A DNA stretch of 64,000 bases from contig NC_133237.1 in the NCBI RefSeq assembly GCF_040436345.1, positions 21,271,749 through 21,335,748 of the forward strand, written 5' to 3'. Shown piece by piece: positions 15,101-26,600 of the stretch. Position 1 is the stretch's first letter. Every line of letters begins with the position of its first letter. The notes beneath the pieces were generated by a model that made no database searches, had not been told where the DNA came from, and worked only from the letters and a program-made list of their open reading frames with translations. This DNA comes from Pagrus major. Its lineage: Eukaryota > Chordata > Actinopteri > Spariformes > Sparidae. The translations under genes and the position numbers were made by a program.

Positions 15101-17738
15101 CCAAAAAAGTCCACTGGGACCAACAACAACCGTTAGATCAGGGGAAAGCCATTTAGTTAGTTTTGATGCTGCATCCAAGCCTAATATTTTTTTTAGTTTT
15201 TGCTTTATACTCTTTGCAACACAGGAGCTTACGACTGACTTCATTTTTGTCCTAAGTGAAAATGAAGGCTAATTTTGTGCACAGGAGAGTGGACGATGCT
15301 TTATAATCAGGAGAAAACATCTCTAAAGTAAGACGTCTCAGCTTTCTCTGTGAGTTGAAAAGAAAAAGCTCTATGATTTTAATGAAGTGCCGAACAGGCA
15401 GTTAATTTAAGCACAATAAATACGGCACTAAATGTTGACTTGATCTCTTTGAGACAAATGAAAAACAACAGCAATAGTTTAAAGCCCTACTTTAAGCAAA
15501 TTAAGTACTGCAATTTAAAAGTAAAAGAAGATAGCTGGATAAATACTCCCTGAAAAACTCAACAAAACTGGTTATAGCCGCTACATATTACAACTACCAA
15601 CATTACACACTGGCAGCATTTCAAAGCTAGCAGTAGAGGAATATACCACCACAGTCGAACCTCTCAGCCAACAGCAGCACTTCCTATGTAGGTCAGACAG
15701 ACGGCCTCTGTGTTCACTGTATACTCCTGAGGATTCGCGGCTGGGGCAGATTTCTATCCTGCCACTTTTGTTTAGGAAGAACACGAGGTCGTTCTATTCG
15801 TTCAGTCTCCTCAATGATGCATCACAGTGACTGACACGCCCCGATGTAGTGGTTGTCTGTTCATGGCAGCGAGTGAACTCACTTATAGAACAATTGCAGG
15901 CTCAAAGCACCAGACTTCTCGACAACATAATATTTGGTTAAACGCCATTTAGTGACTGACGCTAGGAGTAAAAAACTGCATATCGACTGCGCAAGAGGAA
16001 AGAGTGACAAATGAAAAGGCCCACAAGGCTGCATCATCCTGACGTAGACCTATAGTGAGCACCGCTGACAGCTCAGCCATCTGGACATGTCTTCTCCTAA
16101 AGCCTGAGTGAGAGCGTTTCATTGACAATAATTACCAGCCTGTCATCACAGTGGGTTAATAATTATGGTTTAGTGAGTCGGCCTAATGATTACCTCTCTT
16201 GCTGTGACATGCGTGTAAAGGGAGCGATATCATGTGCTCCAGCAGTGGTATGCATTTTAATAAAATGTCCATTATTCTATATATTCTGTTTCCAGTGAGT
16301 ATCCTTTTAAGAATGATGCCGTTTGCATTGGATTTCTAGCTGTACACACTTGGCCCAAACACATCCAGCTGCAACCATTATCCAGCCAATGAACCCTTCC
16401 TGTATCCTCCCAGGAAACGGCCCAATAATACGTCAGAGAGCTGGACAATAACAACTGTGTGTGTGGTACACTGATGATGCTTTTTAGCTAATGGACTCTT
16501 GTGAAACCTCAGGTAAACAATATATTCCTTAAAGTCCTCTTTTTCTTTTTAACTAGAGCTCATCCTTTCTACTAATTCATGGATGAACTAAAGGAACCTA
16601 AAAAGGAAACATCTGACAACATTTGACCTGTTAGACTAGGTTTATTTTCAACAGGCTGATGCATGTCTGGAACACATCTTCCCGTTCCTCAGGAATCAAG
16701 ATTCACTTCTTGATTTTCTGAATCATACTTCCACAGAAAAAGAGAAGCGCTGTTACCTCATGACTCCCACCCATGTCTGCCACTGCCAATTTTTACTTTT
16801 GTTAAAATTAGCCCAGTCTCTGCGAACCTTTAAAGAAACCACAGCACCATAAAAGATTTGGTGGTGACGCATTTTTTAAATAAAAAGACTTTAAAGATAA
16901 TTGTTTTGTTTTTTTTAGGGTGAAATGCCTTCAGGACATTTGACTCTTCACGCCCATGACATCATAAAAAAAAAAAAAAAAACATCCCAATGCACAAGAC
17001 AACAGGTCAACCTCCCTGAACTTTAGACAGCATGACATTCACAGATGTTAGAATATCTTTGTCGAACGTAAAACCAAAAAGTCGATCACATTTTTCTCTT
17101 TTTCAAAAAAAGAAAAAGAGGCAAAACTTTGGCCGACTGAAGGGGGATAACAGAAACCAATAGCATCAGGATAAATGAGAGCGTAGCGAGGAAAGCTAAG
17201 AAAACCAAGTATCACTTAACCTAAATTTAGAGATTCTCTTTAATGCCGCTCGTGTGTCAAATCCACCGAGGTCAACATAGGTGGCTTGGATCACACTACA
17301 CAATGCCAGCTGGTTGCAGTCTGACAGAGTTCAAGCCCTGGATGTAACAGCTAGACACAGATGGTGACATGGATCCTGAGGTGAAGAGACAGAACATGTG
17401 CAAACAGGTCATCTGTCATTGAGAAAACTCTTAATCTGTCCCTTAAATGTAAGGCTGCAGACTTTGAGAAGCACCGAAAACAAATCACATTTCCCTTATT
17501 ATTCTGCTCCTGAATCAAACATTAGCTGTAAACACGTCTTTTTGATGCCTGGGAATCACAACTTCTTTGGTAATCTGACACAATGCAAAGTAGGTCAGTG
17601 GGGTATTGTTACCTGTTGATATGTCCAGTCCTCTGGTTGGAAATCACTGCTCGTTTGCTCGAACTTAAGGTTGAAATGGGGAAGTCTGTGCAGGAGGTTC
17701 ACCCACCATGGTGGAGAGTAGCTAACCACAGCTGCCAT
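174..17738 (-). CDS. ttyh3: Tweety family member 3 (TTYH3), 3'-truncated by window edge
   Basis: Multi-pass membrane protein of the tweety family, described as volume-regulated or calcium-activated chloride-channel-like proteins of the plasma membrane. Coding exons on the minus strand: 17738-17613, 14479-14310, 12009-11898, 11738-11518, 10684-10589, 9910-9838, 9163-9088, 4491-4436, 3802-3710, 2539-2447, 1795-1659 and 347-174. All have GT donors and AG acceptors and join in frame to about 447 residues. Residues 1-42 include the family-typical PPWWVNLLHRLPHFNL. Five hydrophobic segments lie near residues 43-71, 84-109, 183-209, 214-238 and 358-382. N-glycosylation sequons are at N99, N117 and N324. 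The last visible exon encodes YRVHMPSLYSCGSSYGSETS, which fits TTYH3 better than TTYH1 or TTYH2 as I recall them. It ends in a donor, so the final exon(s), about 70 residues with the PPxY-containing tail, lie beyond position 1. The start is the only Met upstream of the conserved N-terminus. Which teleost paralogue (a or b) cannot be decided. Confidence 0.95.
5003..5039. repeat. (GT)n followed by a 14-base G run
   Basis: Microsatellite in the large ttyh3 intron between the exons at 4436-4491 and 9088-9163. The purine-rich strand is an alternating GT tract running directly into poly-G, which is likely to be length-variable and hard to sequence accurately. Confidence 0.85.
6336..7091. mobile_element. 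Non-autonomous DNA transposon-like element with TTAA ends and inverted termini
   Basis: It begins TTAAAGGGACAGTTCACCCC and ends with the inverse of TTAAAGGGACAGTTTACCCC. The inverted termini match at 23 of 24 bases, counting through the CAAAAT that follows. It is 756 bases long and lies in the 4.6 kb ttyh3 intron. No transposase is visible. TTAA at both ends suggests a TTAA-targeting superfamily, but the TTAA could also be part of the terminal repeat. The motif is one I know from many percomorph introns. Confidence 0.7.
14855..14965. repeat. Possible dispersed-repeat fragment
   Basis: Intronic stretch in ttyh3 containing the phrase GACGTTTCGTGCAAGACACC followed by CTTCTTCAGCGTGTGC. It resembles a recurring motif of fish and other vertebrate interspersed repeats. 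There is no second copy in this window, so the call rests on memory alone. Confidence 0.3.
16966..16982. repeat. Poly-A tract (17 bases)
   Basis: Uninterrupted adenine run in ttyh3 intron 1. There is no recognisable retroposon body directly upstream. Confidence 0.8.
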
Positions 17739-18700
17739 GGCGAGTAAATGTCAACGAGATGCACTCAGCGAGCAGGCGAGCAAGCGAGGATGCTCGAAAA
17801 CTGTAAACACAGAAGGGAGCCCACTTCAGAAAGTCTCACCGTGTCCGGGATGAAACACAAAAACAGACGCTCATCTAGCAGGAGAGGAAGTTAGCGAGCT
17901 AGCTAGACATACTAGTAAAGCTGACTTATTATTATGATAAAGCCAATTAAAATGATTACATTCCACTTAAAGGCGATCAATCAATAATTTAAAGGCGTTG
18001 GGTACTCTTATCTTATCGCTTAAGTGCGACCACGACGACAGCTCGCTAACCTGACACACACTGAATTAGCTAGTAGCTTGCTAACATTAACTAGTAGCTG
18101 TAACCTCTGCGACCTGAAAGCTTAGTTAGCTTGTTAGCTTGTTAACCTCTCAACTTAAGTCAATGTTGCGTTATCTAGCCGGGATCCTCCTATTCTGTCA
18201 CCGTGGTCCATTTACATTTTTGTCAAAAATAAACAGTGAGTTTTTAAAAGCTGGTTATACCCGTGAAGTAGCTAGCGTTAACTCAGCTAGCGTTAGCCGG
18301 GTTAGCTGCTGGTTAGTTCAGTCCGCCGAGACTCTGGCACGGAGGCGAATAACAAGAAGAAGTCTCTTTTGTTCCACTTGACATTCTGGTCTGCGGTTAG
18401 TTACATCCTGTTTTGCTCGGCTGGTGCTTCCTCACTTCATCTCCCGCAGTCTTCTGCCACCGCATCGGCTCAAACAAGCTCCTCACGAGTGGAAAAAAAA
18501 ACCCCCATCCAGTTATCAGCGGAGTGTCGGGAGACTGGAGCCAACTAGGCGGCCGTCCACGACATCCACTCAGCTGGCAGTTTACCCGGCCCCGGCCCCG
18601 GCCCGCACACAGCCCACCTCGCCTCACCGGCGGAAAGATGGCCCCGCAGCGCCATCCAGAGGCGCCATGTTGCGGGGCTGGTGGGAGGTTCAGGGAGTGT
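17739..18700. promoter_or_regulatory. Bidirectional promoter region between ttyh3 and snx8
   Basis: Head-to-head interval. 17890-18330 is crowded with GTTAGC, GCTAGC, TTAGCTAG and GCTAAC words. 18530-18690 is GC-rich with many CpGs, a (GGCCCC)-like repeat near 18588-18604, and YY1-like words AAGATGGC (18635-18642) and GCCAT (18651-18655, 18664-18668). The YY1-like words on the plus strand suggest that snx8 transcription begins close to 18.5-18.65 kb. No TATA box was identified. The transcription start sites are inferred, not shown. Confidence 0.5.
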
Positions 18701-18715
18701 CGGAAATATCAAAAT

Positions 18716-18716
<1 letters not shown>

Positions 18717-18753
<37 letters not shown>

Positions 18754-18770
18754 TATATATATAGAGAGAG
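18717..18770. repeat. (GATA)n-(AT)n-(GA)n compound microsatellite
   Basis: About nine GATA units pass into an AT run and then a GAGAGAG run, immediately downstream of the GC-rich promoter block. It is probably in the first snx8 intron or 5' leader. Confidence 0.9.
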
Positions 18771-19508
18771 ATACTTTATTAATATACTACACATACAGAA
18801 CACAAATGAAGGAGTATAAAAAACAAAATGGGAACAAGAATTTAAGAGTAGGAACACAATATAAGGATAAAACACACACGCAGCAATGCAGTGAAAGTTT
18901 AGCCACCACAACTATTAAGTGTCATGCTACAGTATGTGTAAACTGAACAATAAGTATTAACAGGAATATAATAAAAATGATCAAACTAAGGATAAATAAA
19001 AGTATTTGTCGAGTAAAAATTGCTTTTGATCGTATTTTTTCCACATATTGTAGCTTTATTTCTAATCTGCATACTCTTATTGTGGAATGTAATGTATTTA
19101 AGACTTTGGAAACACAGAAGTTGAAATTTACGGGGGGTCCCTGAAGGCAGCGTTTCCTTGGTTAAGAAGAATGAGGAACAAAATCAAGTGAAGTTAACTC
19201 ACACAAGTGAAACAAGGAAACAAACAGGTATAAAAATAAAAACATGTCTCTTGAGTATTCTGTGAAACCCACACCTCATGATCAGAGCTGCCGATTCAGA
19301 AGAAACTCCAGCGCTTCTTGCTTGTCGTCACCTTTAAAGATTTAAAAGTTAATTTACTTCAGGTATTGGCAGACAGTCATTTGCTCCCAGTGCGTCTGAG
19401 GTGTCAGGTTTTTTTTTTTATTGCCCTCCTCCTCCTCCTGACTTGGACTTTACCCAGCAGCTCGCTACAACTTTAAGAAATAAATTACTTGTTTTTTCTT
19501 TTCTGCAG
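18771..19508. other. snx8 5' intron or leader, no coding content seen
   Basis: AT-rich sequence between the GATA repeat and the acceptor-like TTTTCTGCAG ending at 19508. A non-coding first snx8 exon is expected upstream, but I could not define its donor. Confidence 0.4.
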
Positions 19509-19553
19509 GAAATCACATGGAGGTGCTCTTGTGCTCACATGACAGTCTGAACC
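19509..19553 (+). other. snx8: snx8 5'UTR segment with overlapping upstream ORF
   Basis: It starts after a good polypyrimidine-AG acceptor and runs to the coding ATG. An in-frame TGA at 19548-19550 makes 19554 the first usable Met of this exon. An out-of-frame ATG at 19517 (C at -3, G at +4) opens an 18-codon upstream ORF that stops at 19571-19573, past the main start. Confidence 0.6.
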
Positions 19554-22500
19554 ATGGCTGGAGAGATCAATGAAGGTACAGTACGAACAAACTTCTCCTT
19601 CTCCTCTGGACACAACGCTGTGTTATCGTTTCATTATTGCTTTTGCTTTTTCTTGTTTGGCGTCGCGTTGTCAAACCCGGTGAAAACTACAGCAGCAGAC
19701 GTGTTTTTTTTTTTAAAAACGTGGACGTGTTTGCGTGGTGAAGTCCCGATGGGAGCTGACCACTGAGAACTTTTGGGTACATGAAGATCTCATGAAGCTG
19801 CTCCATCTAAAAACCCTTCACGAGTGATTTATCTTCATTTAATCTCCTGTTTATGCCTCCTTGTGCTTCAGTAATAGTGAATGTTATTGTTAGAGATGAT
19901 GCAAACGGGTTATTAAAGTTGTTTTTTTTCACCTGCCACGTGATAAACTGTCACTTGTGCATCGCAGTGTTTTTTTTTAAGCAATCTATCCTGGATTAAT
20001 GACTTAATCTGATCTACTCCTCACTGCTGTAAATCTCTGATAAGGTTACTGAATCTTTAGTGTTGTCTTGAAAAGTCTAACATGTTTTTTTATACCTTTT
20101 TTTAAAAAAATGATCTGATGTGTGAGGGATGATTTGAAGTCATGTGATTGGAATTAAATGAGTAACTAAGTCCCATAAAAGGTGATAAGATCATCTAACT
20201 CAGCTGTTAGTCCTGCTGACTGACCTGCTCTTTTATTAAACGTGATGTGTGATGAGGGGGGATGCTGCTCTTGTAAGCCTTCTTGTGGGGTTGTGATGCC
20301 ATGAAGGTGTTGTTCCTCTTTTAGGCTCAGTTCCTGCCTATTACAGGGAAGTGTATGAGGCCATCCGCTGTAGGACAGATGAGAGAGTGCAGGTTGAAGT
20401 TTTTCTGCGGTTGCTCCAAAGGACCGATCTCTCCAAGGCGGTGTTAGGCCAGGTGAGGGGCTCATACTTTACTTGTGCTGTGGGAGCAGGGGGGGCAGTT
20501 TGATTCAGAGGCACCATTAAAAACAACATTAAATCACATTTTCAGTTTCAAATTAAGGCTAACTAAGGCTGAGACTTGTGTTTTTCTAATCATGAGGGAT
20601 CCATTCATAAGTTAAACACTTGACTATGGGATATCTTTGTGCAAATATGTGTTTAATTCTGATAAGACAGTGTGTGTTGTGACTTAATATCAGGGGACTA
20701 CAGATAACGTGGGCCATGATATAGTTGTGATATCGACAGGATGTTGGAAAAGCTTTGTGGGGGTTAGCAGGTTGTTAAAGGGGCTCTGTGGACCGGGAAC
20801 TTTTCATTTGATTATGTTAATGGACTCCATTTCTATTGTTGATATCTGAGAAGCACCGAGACGAGACACTCGTGCTTAAAGTCACATCCGTTGGATTGTC
20901 ACGGAAAATCCGACCCGAGTCCTTCTCAAAGAAATCCACAGTCCAGCAGCGTTAAGCCGCTCAACAAACCATCCACAGGCTCGTACAGGCAACCTATAAG
21001 GACTCATTTCTCATGTCATTTACAATCCACTCACATATCGACAATAAAAAAGTGAATAATAAATGAAAATTGTTACATAGAGCCCCTTTAAAGACAAAAT
21101 TCAGTCAGTATCTCCTCACCCTCCTAAACAGCTGAAGGAGATGGAGACTTGTTTTAAAATGTAAAGAAACAAAAATGAAACAAAATGGCTCCATGCAGCT
21201 CCGCCGGCTTAATCCAAGTGTCCAGAGGCCCCGAGGTCCCAGATTGATTTCAAAAAGACAATATTTATGCACGTACAACCACTTCAGTTGGTGTGTGCGC
21301 TAATGCTTTTAGCTTAGCAGCTACCATGAAGATTTCAGATCTAAAAGGGTTGTTAATGACGTCTTTTCAATCAATATGGGATCTCGGGGCTCCAAAGACT
21401 TTCACATCTTGAAACAAGTCCCCATCTCCTTCAGTTGTTACAAGAATTACAAGAATAACAAGAATTACAAGAATGTTGTGACACTGTTTTGCTTTGAAGG
21501 TCCATAAATCTTTTGTGGACTATGAAACTTCACCAGACTTTCTATTGGCACGAGGGTGAAGAAGATAATGACTGAATTTTCATTTTTGGGTGAACTTATC
21601 CTTTAAATAATTGGCATCTATCAGATTTGCTCCCTGTAATACTGAGGTATCGTCATATGTTACAACACATGTCTTTGGAGTATTTGAGAACCAGCTCATA
21701 GTTCAGCAGAATTTCCCGTTTCCTGACTCTTCAGCGTATCATCGCCTTTGTGTCTAGTGAGCACTTTTTGCATGAAGGAATGCAAACCACAGTTGAATTT
21801 AGATGCCGGACTGAAAAACGGTGACCTTTTGACGTCATGTTGTCTCTGTCCCTCTCAGATTGCTGAGCATGTTGACTCCACAGATGGATTCCTGAGCAAG
21901 TTGTCCCTCTATAAAGCGCTCGCTTTGATCGCTCTTGCTCAGCAAGGGAAGCAACCCAGCCCCAAACTCTTGGAGAACTGCATACAGGGTAGGTGACAGC
22001 AGAGCAGTAAAGCTTTTTGCTTAATGAGTAGCTTGATCATAACCTCCAAACCCCAGTCATCCCTCTGCTGCCATGATATGTCATCTGTACAGGGCAAATG
22101 TCACTCTTTTATTGGCTCATGTATACAAGGTTTCATTTCTTATAGAGTTTCTCTATGACAGGTTACCGTAAGGACACACCCACCTAGTGTTATAAAGTGA
22201 CAGGAGGACTTTTGGGAGTATTTATATAAAAAGAATTGGTACAAAATATACATTTTCTCCCACACTTTTTGTTTCTTTTACAACAGAATAAAAGCTAGAA
22301 TTTGTTATGATCAAGCTTCATTTGTTTTATTTTATTTTGGTAGAGAAGTGCGCTATGTTTAAGTGTTGCATTCTTTCACTAGTCTGACAGTGGGAAGATG
22401 ATAGAGGGGAATTTTATGGTTTTCATAGAGGTAGCCATTATGCTGGCTTGACTTAGATCCATTCCCAACCTTCTGTGATTATTTAAGGCTCTCTCTGTTA

Positions 22501-23621
22501 TTTCAGGTGTGGCCAGTATGGCAGCTTGCTGCATGCCACTTCCTCATCTGTGCAAGAACAAGTTTTCTGCGTTTGTCGCAGTGCATTACATTCAGATTCA
22601 TGACCTTCTTGGAATGAATAACATGGCACAGGAACACCAGGCACAATACTGAGCCAACTAGAGACAAATAGAGCAAGACACGTAGTAATCTGTGGTTTTA
22701 ACAGCAGCATTCCTCACTGTGAGGAAATTCATTTCATTCTAGATTTATCATTAACAAAACAAATATTAGAAGATATTCAGTGCTGGTTTTGTGCTCGACA
22801 GAGTTTCCAAAACCTCAGCTCGGGGAGCCGAGGGACTTGAGTGCGCTGAGGATGCAGCCGGCTCAGGAGGACGTACTGACGGTGTCCCAGACGCTGGACA
22901 AACTGCTGGTCCAAGACACAGTCCAGGTGGAGCTCATACCTGAGAAGAAGGGCCTGTTCCTCAAACATGTGGAGTACCAGGTCACCAGCCAGGCAAGAGA
23001 CCCCATACATCATACTGCATTCAAATTGTTGTGTTAGAATAAATGTGTTGCAGTATTCTTGTTTTACCCTTAATCTTGCATGCACTAGCCCATTTTCTGA
23101 TCATTTTCTTCCTTTGCTTCATGTTTTCTAGCGGTATAAAATATCAGTTTACCGACGCTACAGCGATTTTGACGTCTTCCACGAGGTTTTGCTCCAGAGA
23201 TTTGCCTACAGAATGGTGCCGGCACTGCCACCTAAAAGGATGTTGAAGGGAGGTGAGTTTACTCTGAACTCTGACATCCACACAGTTACGACTGTATTTC
23301 TTTGTTTTTTGCATTTCCTCCATCTTAGATTCACTACTCCGAGCCCATTATTTGAGATTATATACTTAACTGGAAGGTCGGCTGTAAATATCCAGGGGGT
23401 TCTGGTAGCTCGGTAGTTTTATGGCTGATAAATAATAAATGTTCAATTTTAATAGAAACTGGTATTCCTGCAGGTTCTTTTGTTTCAAACACAGTCGTCC
23501 CCATTCATCAAAGTTATTGCCTGAAAGAAACAGGGAAACTAGTGGTGTGTAAAATGAGGCTGTTTCAGTTCACAAGGACTTATTGTTGCTTTGGAATGAT
23601 AATTAAGTCAACACACACACA

Positions 23622-23663
<42 letters not shown>

Positions 23664-26600
23664 GAGGGATCCATGCAAAACACTTGATTAGACAGATCTT
23701 CATCAAGTACAGAATATATCGAAAAAGATACCAAACATATAAATCCAACATCCTGCCTACTGTGCTCTTTTCCTCTGATATGTGTAGCACAAGATCTACT
23801 TCAATATGTGCATATATAAGATTATTTTTTGGTTCACTAATTGGCACACAGTGAGAACATGCTGTTCTTTGAAAGACTACTCGACCAGTTTTAGTATCGT
23901 GCTTCCACAACATTGTTGGAATCACAAGTTTTTGGAAAAAGTATGAAAATAGATGCAGCAGAAATAAACTTTGACAAAATAACAAATTAACATTCCCATG
24001 CATTGTTTTTCCTTGTCAAAACCTGGTGCCTACATTACCCACGATGCAACTTGAGCACCGGCGGTTCGGGTGTAAACTTGACGCTGACTCAAGTGACATC
24101 ACCGGAGGCAGTTTATCTGATTTCACAGTACAATTAGTGGACGGAGCTTCCGTGTCCATGCAGAAGTGCCTTGAACCTGCATACTTTCTGCTGACCACCT
24201 CCACTGGTTGCAAAAAGAGGACCAATTGTATATAAGCTTATTAGAAAATGACCCTACTTCTCACTTCACCTGTCACCTTAATAAACAGTTTCCTAATAAG
24301 TTTACGGACTCAATCCATAGTTTAAAGTCGTCTTCATTACAGGACGATGTTCATTTTGTAAATTCTGGTCCCATTTAGTGTAAAATATAGGATCAAGCAG
24401 GGTATGCTTTAGGGGGAATGCTTGAACAGGATGCTACCATAGTTCTTTTAGGCAAGTCTTGCCACTTGGCAACCATCTTGAAAATGCGCAAATCTAATTA
24501 AAAAACGCTTAAAAAGTTCAGTGCCTTCGCCCCAAAATAAGGTTTGAAATGCTCAGTGCAACAATACAATTTGCTGACATGTTTCCCAGTTCAGCAGACA
24601 ATTGGCTTTTGGGGGGGAAGGGGCAGGATATGTGTCATACAACCGCCAACTCTGGCATTGCAGAGTTTTCTATTCATGAAGCTTTAAGTGGTTTGTCTCC
24701 CCTCTTATAACGTCTTTGATGCTACATTATATAAATTGACCTTAAACAATGATTTCAGTTTATTATTTATCAGATTGCTTAATGTGTCCTCACGGTCCAC
24801 TTATTTCCCACTAAAATGTATCCAATGGTTTTTGTTTCTCTGGTGTCCGTCCACAGTCCTGACCAACGTCTCTGAGCGCGAGTTCATTGAGGGCAGGAGA
24901 CGCGCTCTCGGCAGATTCATCAACCTGGTGGCGCGGCATCCCTTCTTCTCAGAGGACGAGCTGGTCAAGACCTTCCTCACCTTCAGTGGCTCCGTATGTG
25001 GTACTTTTATAATTCACTGCTGCCTTGCTCTGTGGCTGTTGCACAATAAGCATTATCGTCATGATGACTGACAGTGAAATGCTTCCTGTTCCAGCTACTC
25101 AGTGTCTTTTTCCACTCACACCTCTTCCCAAACAGGATGTTCAGACTAAGCTGCGTGACACTTACAAGAAAACCGGTGATGAGTTCATGACCAACAGAAT
25201 CGCAACCCTGGCAAAGGTTTGTCACGTGAACAATGGGAAGAAAAACCCCAAACTGTTACCACTTAACCAGGTGTTTTTAAGAGCTGTGCTGCATCTGTTG
25301 TGTAGGAATATCTCCCCGCTGACATCCAGGCTCAGTTCTCAACAAGCAGAGAGCTGATTAGAAATATTCACAACAGCTTCCATAAGCTGCGGGACAGAGC
25401 TGAGAAAATGGCGGAGCGCTCGAAGGAGAATGCAACTGATCTCCTCATGTTTGGCAAAGAGCTCAGGTATTTCATTATTATGGATATAACGTTGAAGTCT
25501 GTCTCTAGTTTCCAGAGCTTTTGGACTCTGAAAACAAATGTTAATAAGACTCCAAATCCTTTGTGTTGTTGTGTCTCTTCATGGTTGTTACCTTGAAATG
25601 AGTTTGGCAGCTCAGACACCACAATGTTCCTTTCTGCCCCTGTAATAATGCTGTTTTCTTCAGTACGCTGGGCTCAGATGCTTCGTCTCTTCCCTCCTTG
25701 GCCTCCTCACAAAGCACCTGGGGGACCCTGCGTCAGTCTCTGAAGAGTCTGTCTGTAGAGTTCGCCGTGCTGTCTGACAAAGCTGCTCAGCAGGTACAGC
25801 CCTCAGTCCTTCATCCCCACCACCTGCTGTCCAAAACCGGCACTGGGTAGTAAATGTTGTTGTGCTAATGTCCTCAGGGCAGACGGGAGGAGGACGATGT
25901 TGTGGAAAAACTGAATCTTTTCCTGGATTTGCTGCAATCGTACAGAGTGAGTCAGTTACACCTTTTTGAGTTTTTTGAGTTCACCTTCAGGTGTCAACAA
26001 CCTTTCATGACAGATGATTTTGTTTTGATGTTTGCATGTTTCACGTTGCAGGCGTAATGATACTGTAAGCGGTCTGGAGTCTTTTCTTTTTCATGCTACT
26101 CTCTACTTCTACTCCGCTGCATTTCAGGGGGAAATATTGTACTTTTTAAGTTTCTTGTTACTTTACAAATTAAGATTCTTGCACACAAAACACATGAACA
26201 GTTTTAAAAATCTGATATTTTTACAGATTATACAATTACAGCTGAAACAATGAGGCGATTAATCAATTAGTAGATCGACAGAAATCAGTTGATTAGTGGA
26301 GAAAATAATCAGCAGATTAATCCACAATGAAAGAAAATAATTAGTTACAGTCATATGTGCAAAAAATCCCAATTGAGCTCCAATAAAATCCTCCTTTTAC
26401 ATGAATGAAGAGTAATAATAATCTTCAAAACACTTCCACTTTTTGCTGTAGCAAGATCTTGTACGTTTAGTGCATTTTCCTGATTATACTTCTCTACTCT
26501 AACTGAAGTGAAATTTTCAATGAAAGAATTGTTGCGTTAGGATGTAAAGGATCTGCCTCCTCTATTAATGAATCTAACTTTATGAAGCACTGAGACAGAA

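Noticed and set aside
174..17738. Assignment to TTYH1 or TTYH2
   Set aside because: The N-terminal PPWWVNLLHRLPHFNL, the MPSLYSCGSSYGSETS tail and the NPFQQKLSGSHKALVEMQ region fit TTYH3. The TTYH2 sequence I remember differs at all three.
18413..18718. Two overlapping about 100-codon plus-strand frames in the promoter
   Set aside because: GC-rich promoter DNA with few stops. The snx8 coding frame is established by homology downstream. An ATG at 18638 leads to a stop without reaching the conserved exons.
23608..24003. 131-codon open frame on the minus strand
   Set aside because: Its end is translated (CA)n, and the rest shows no domain.
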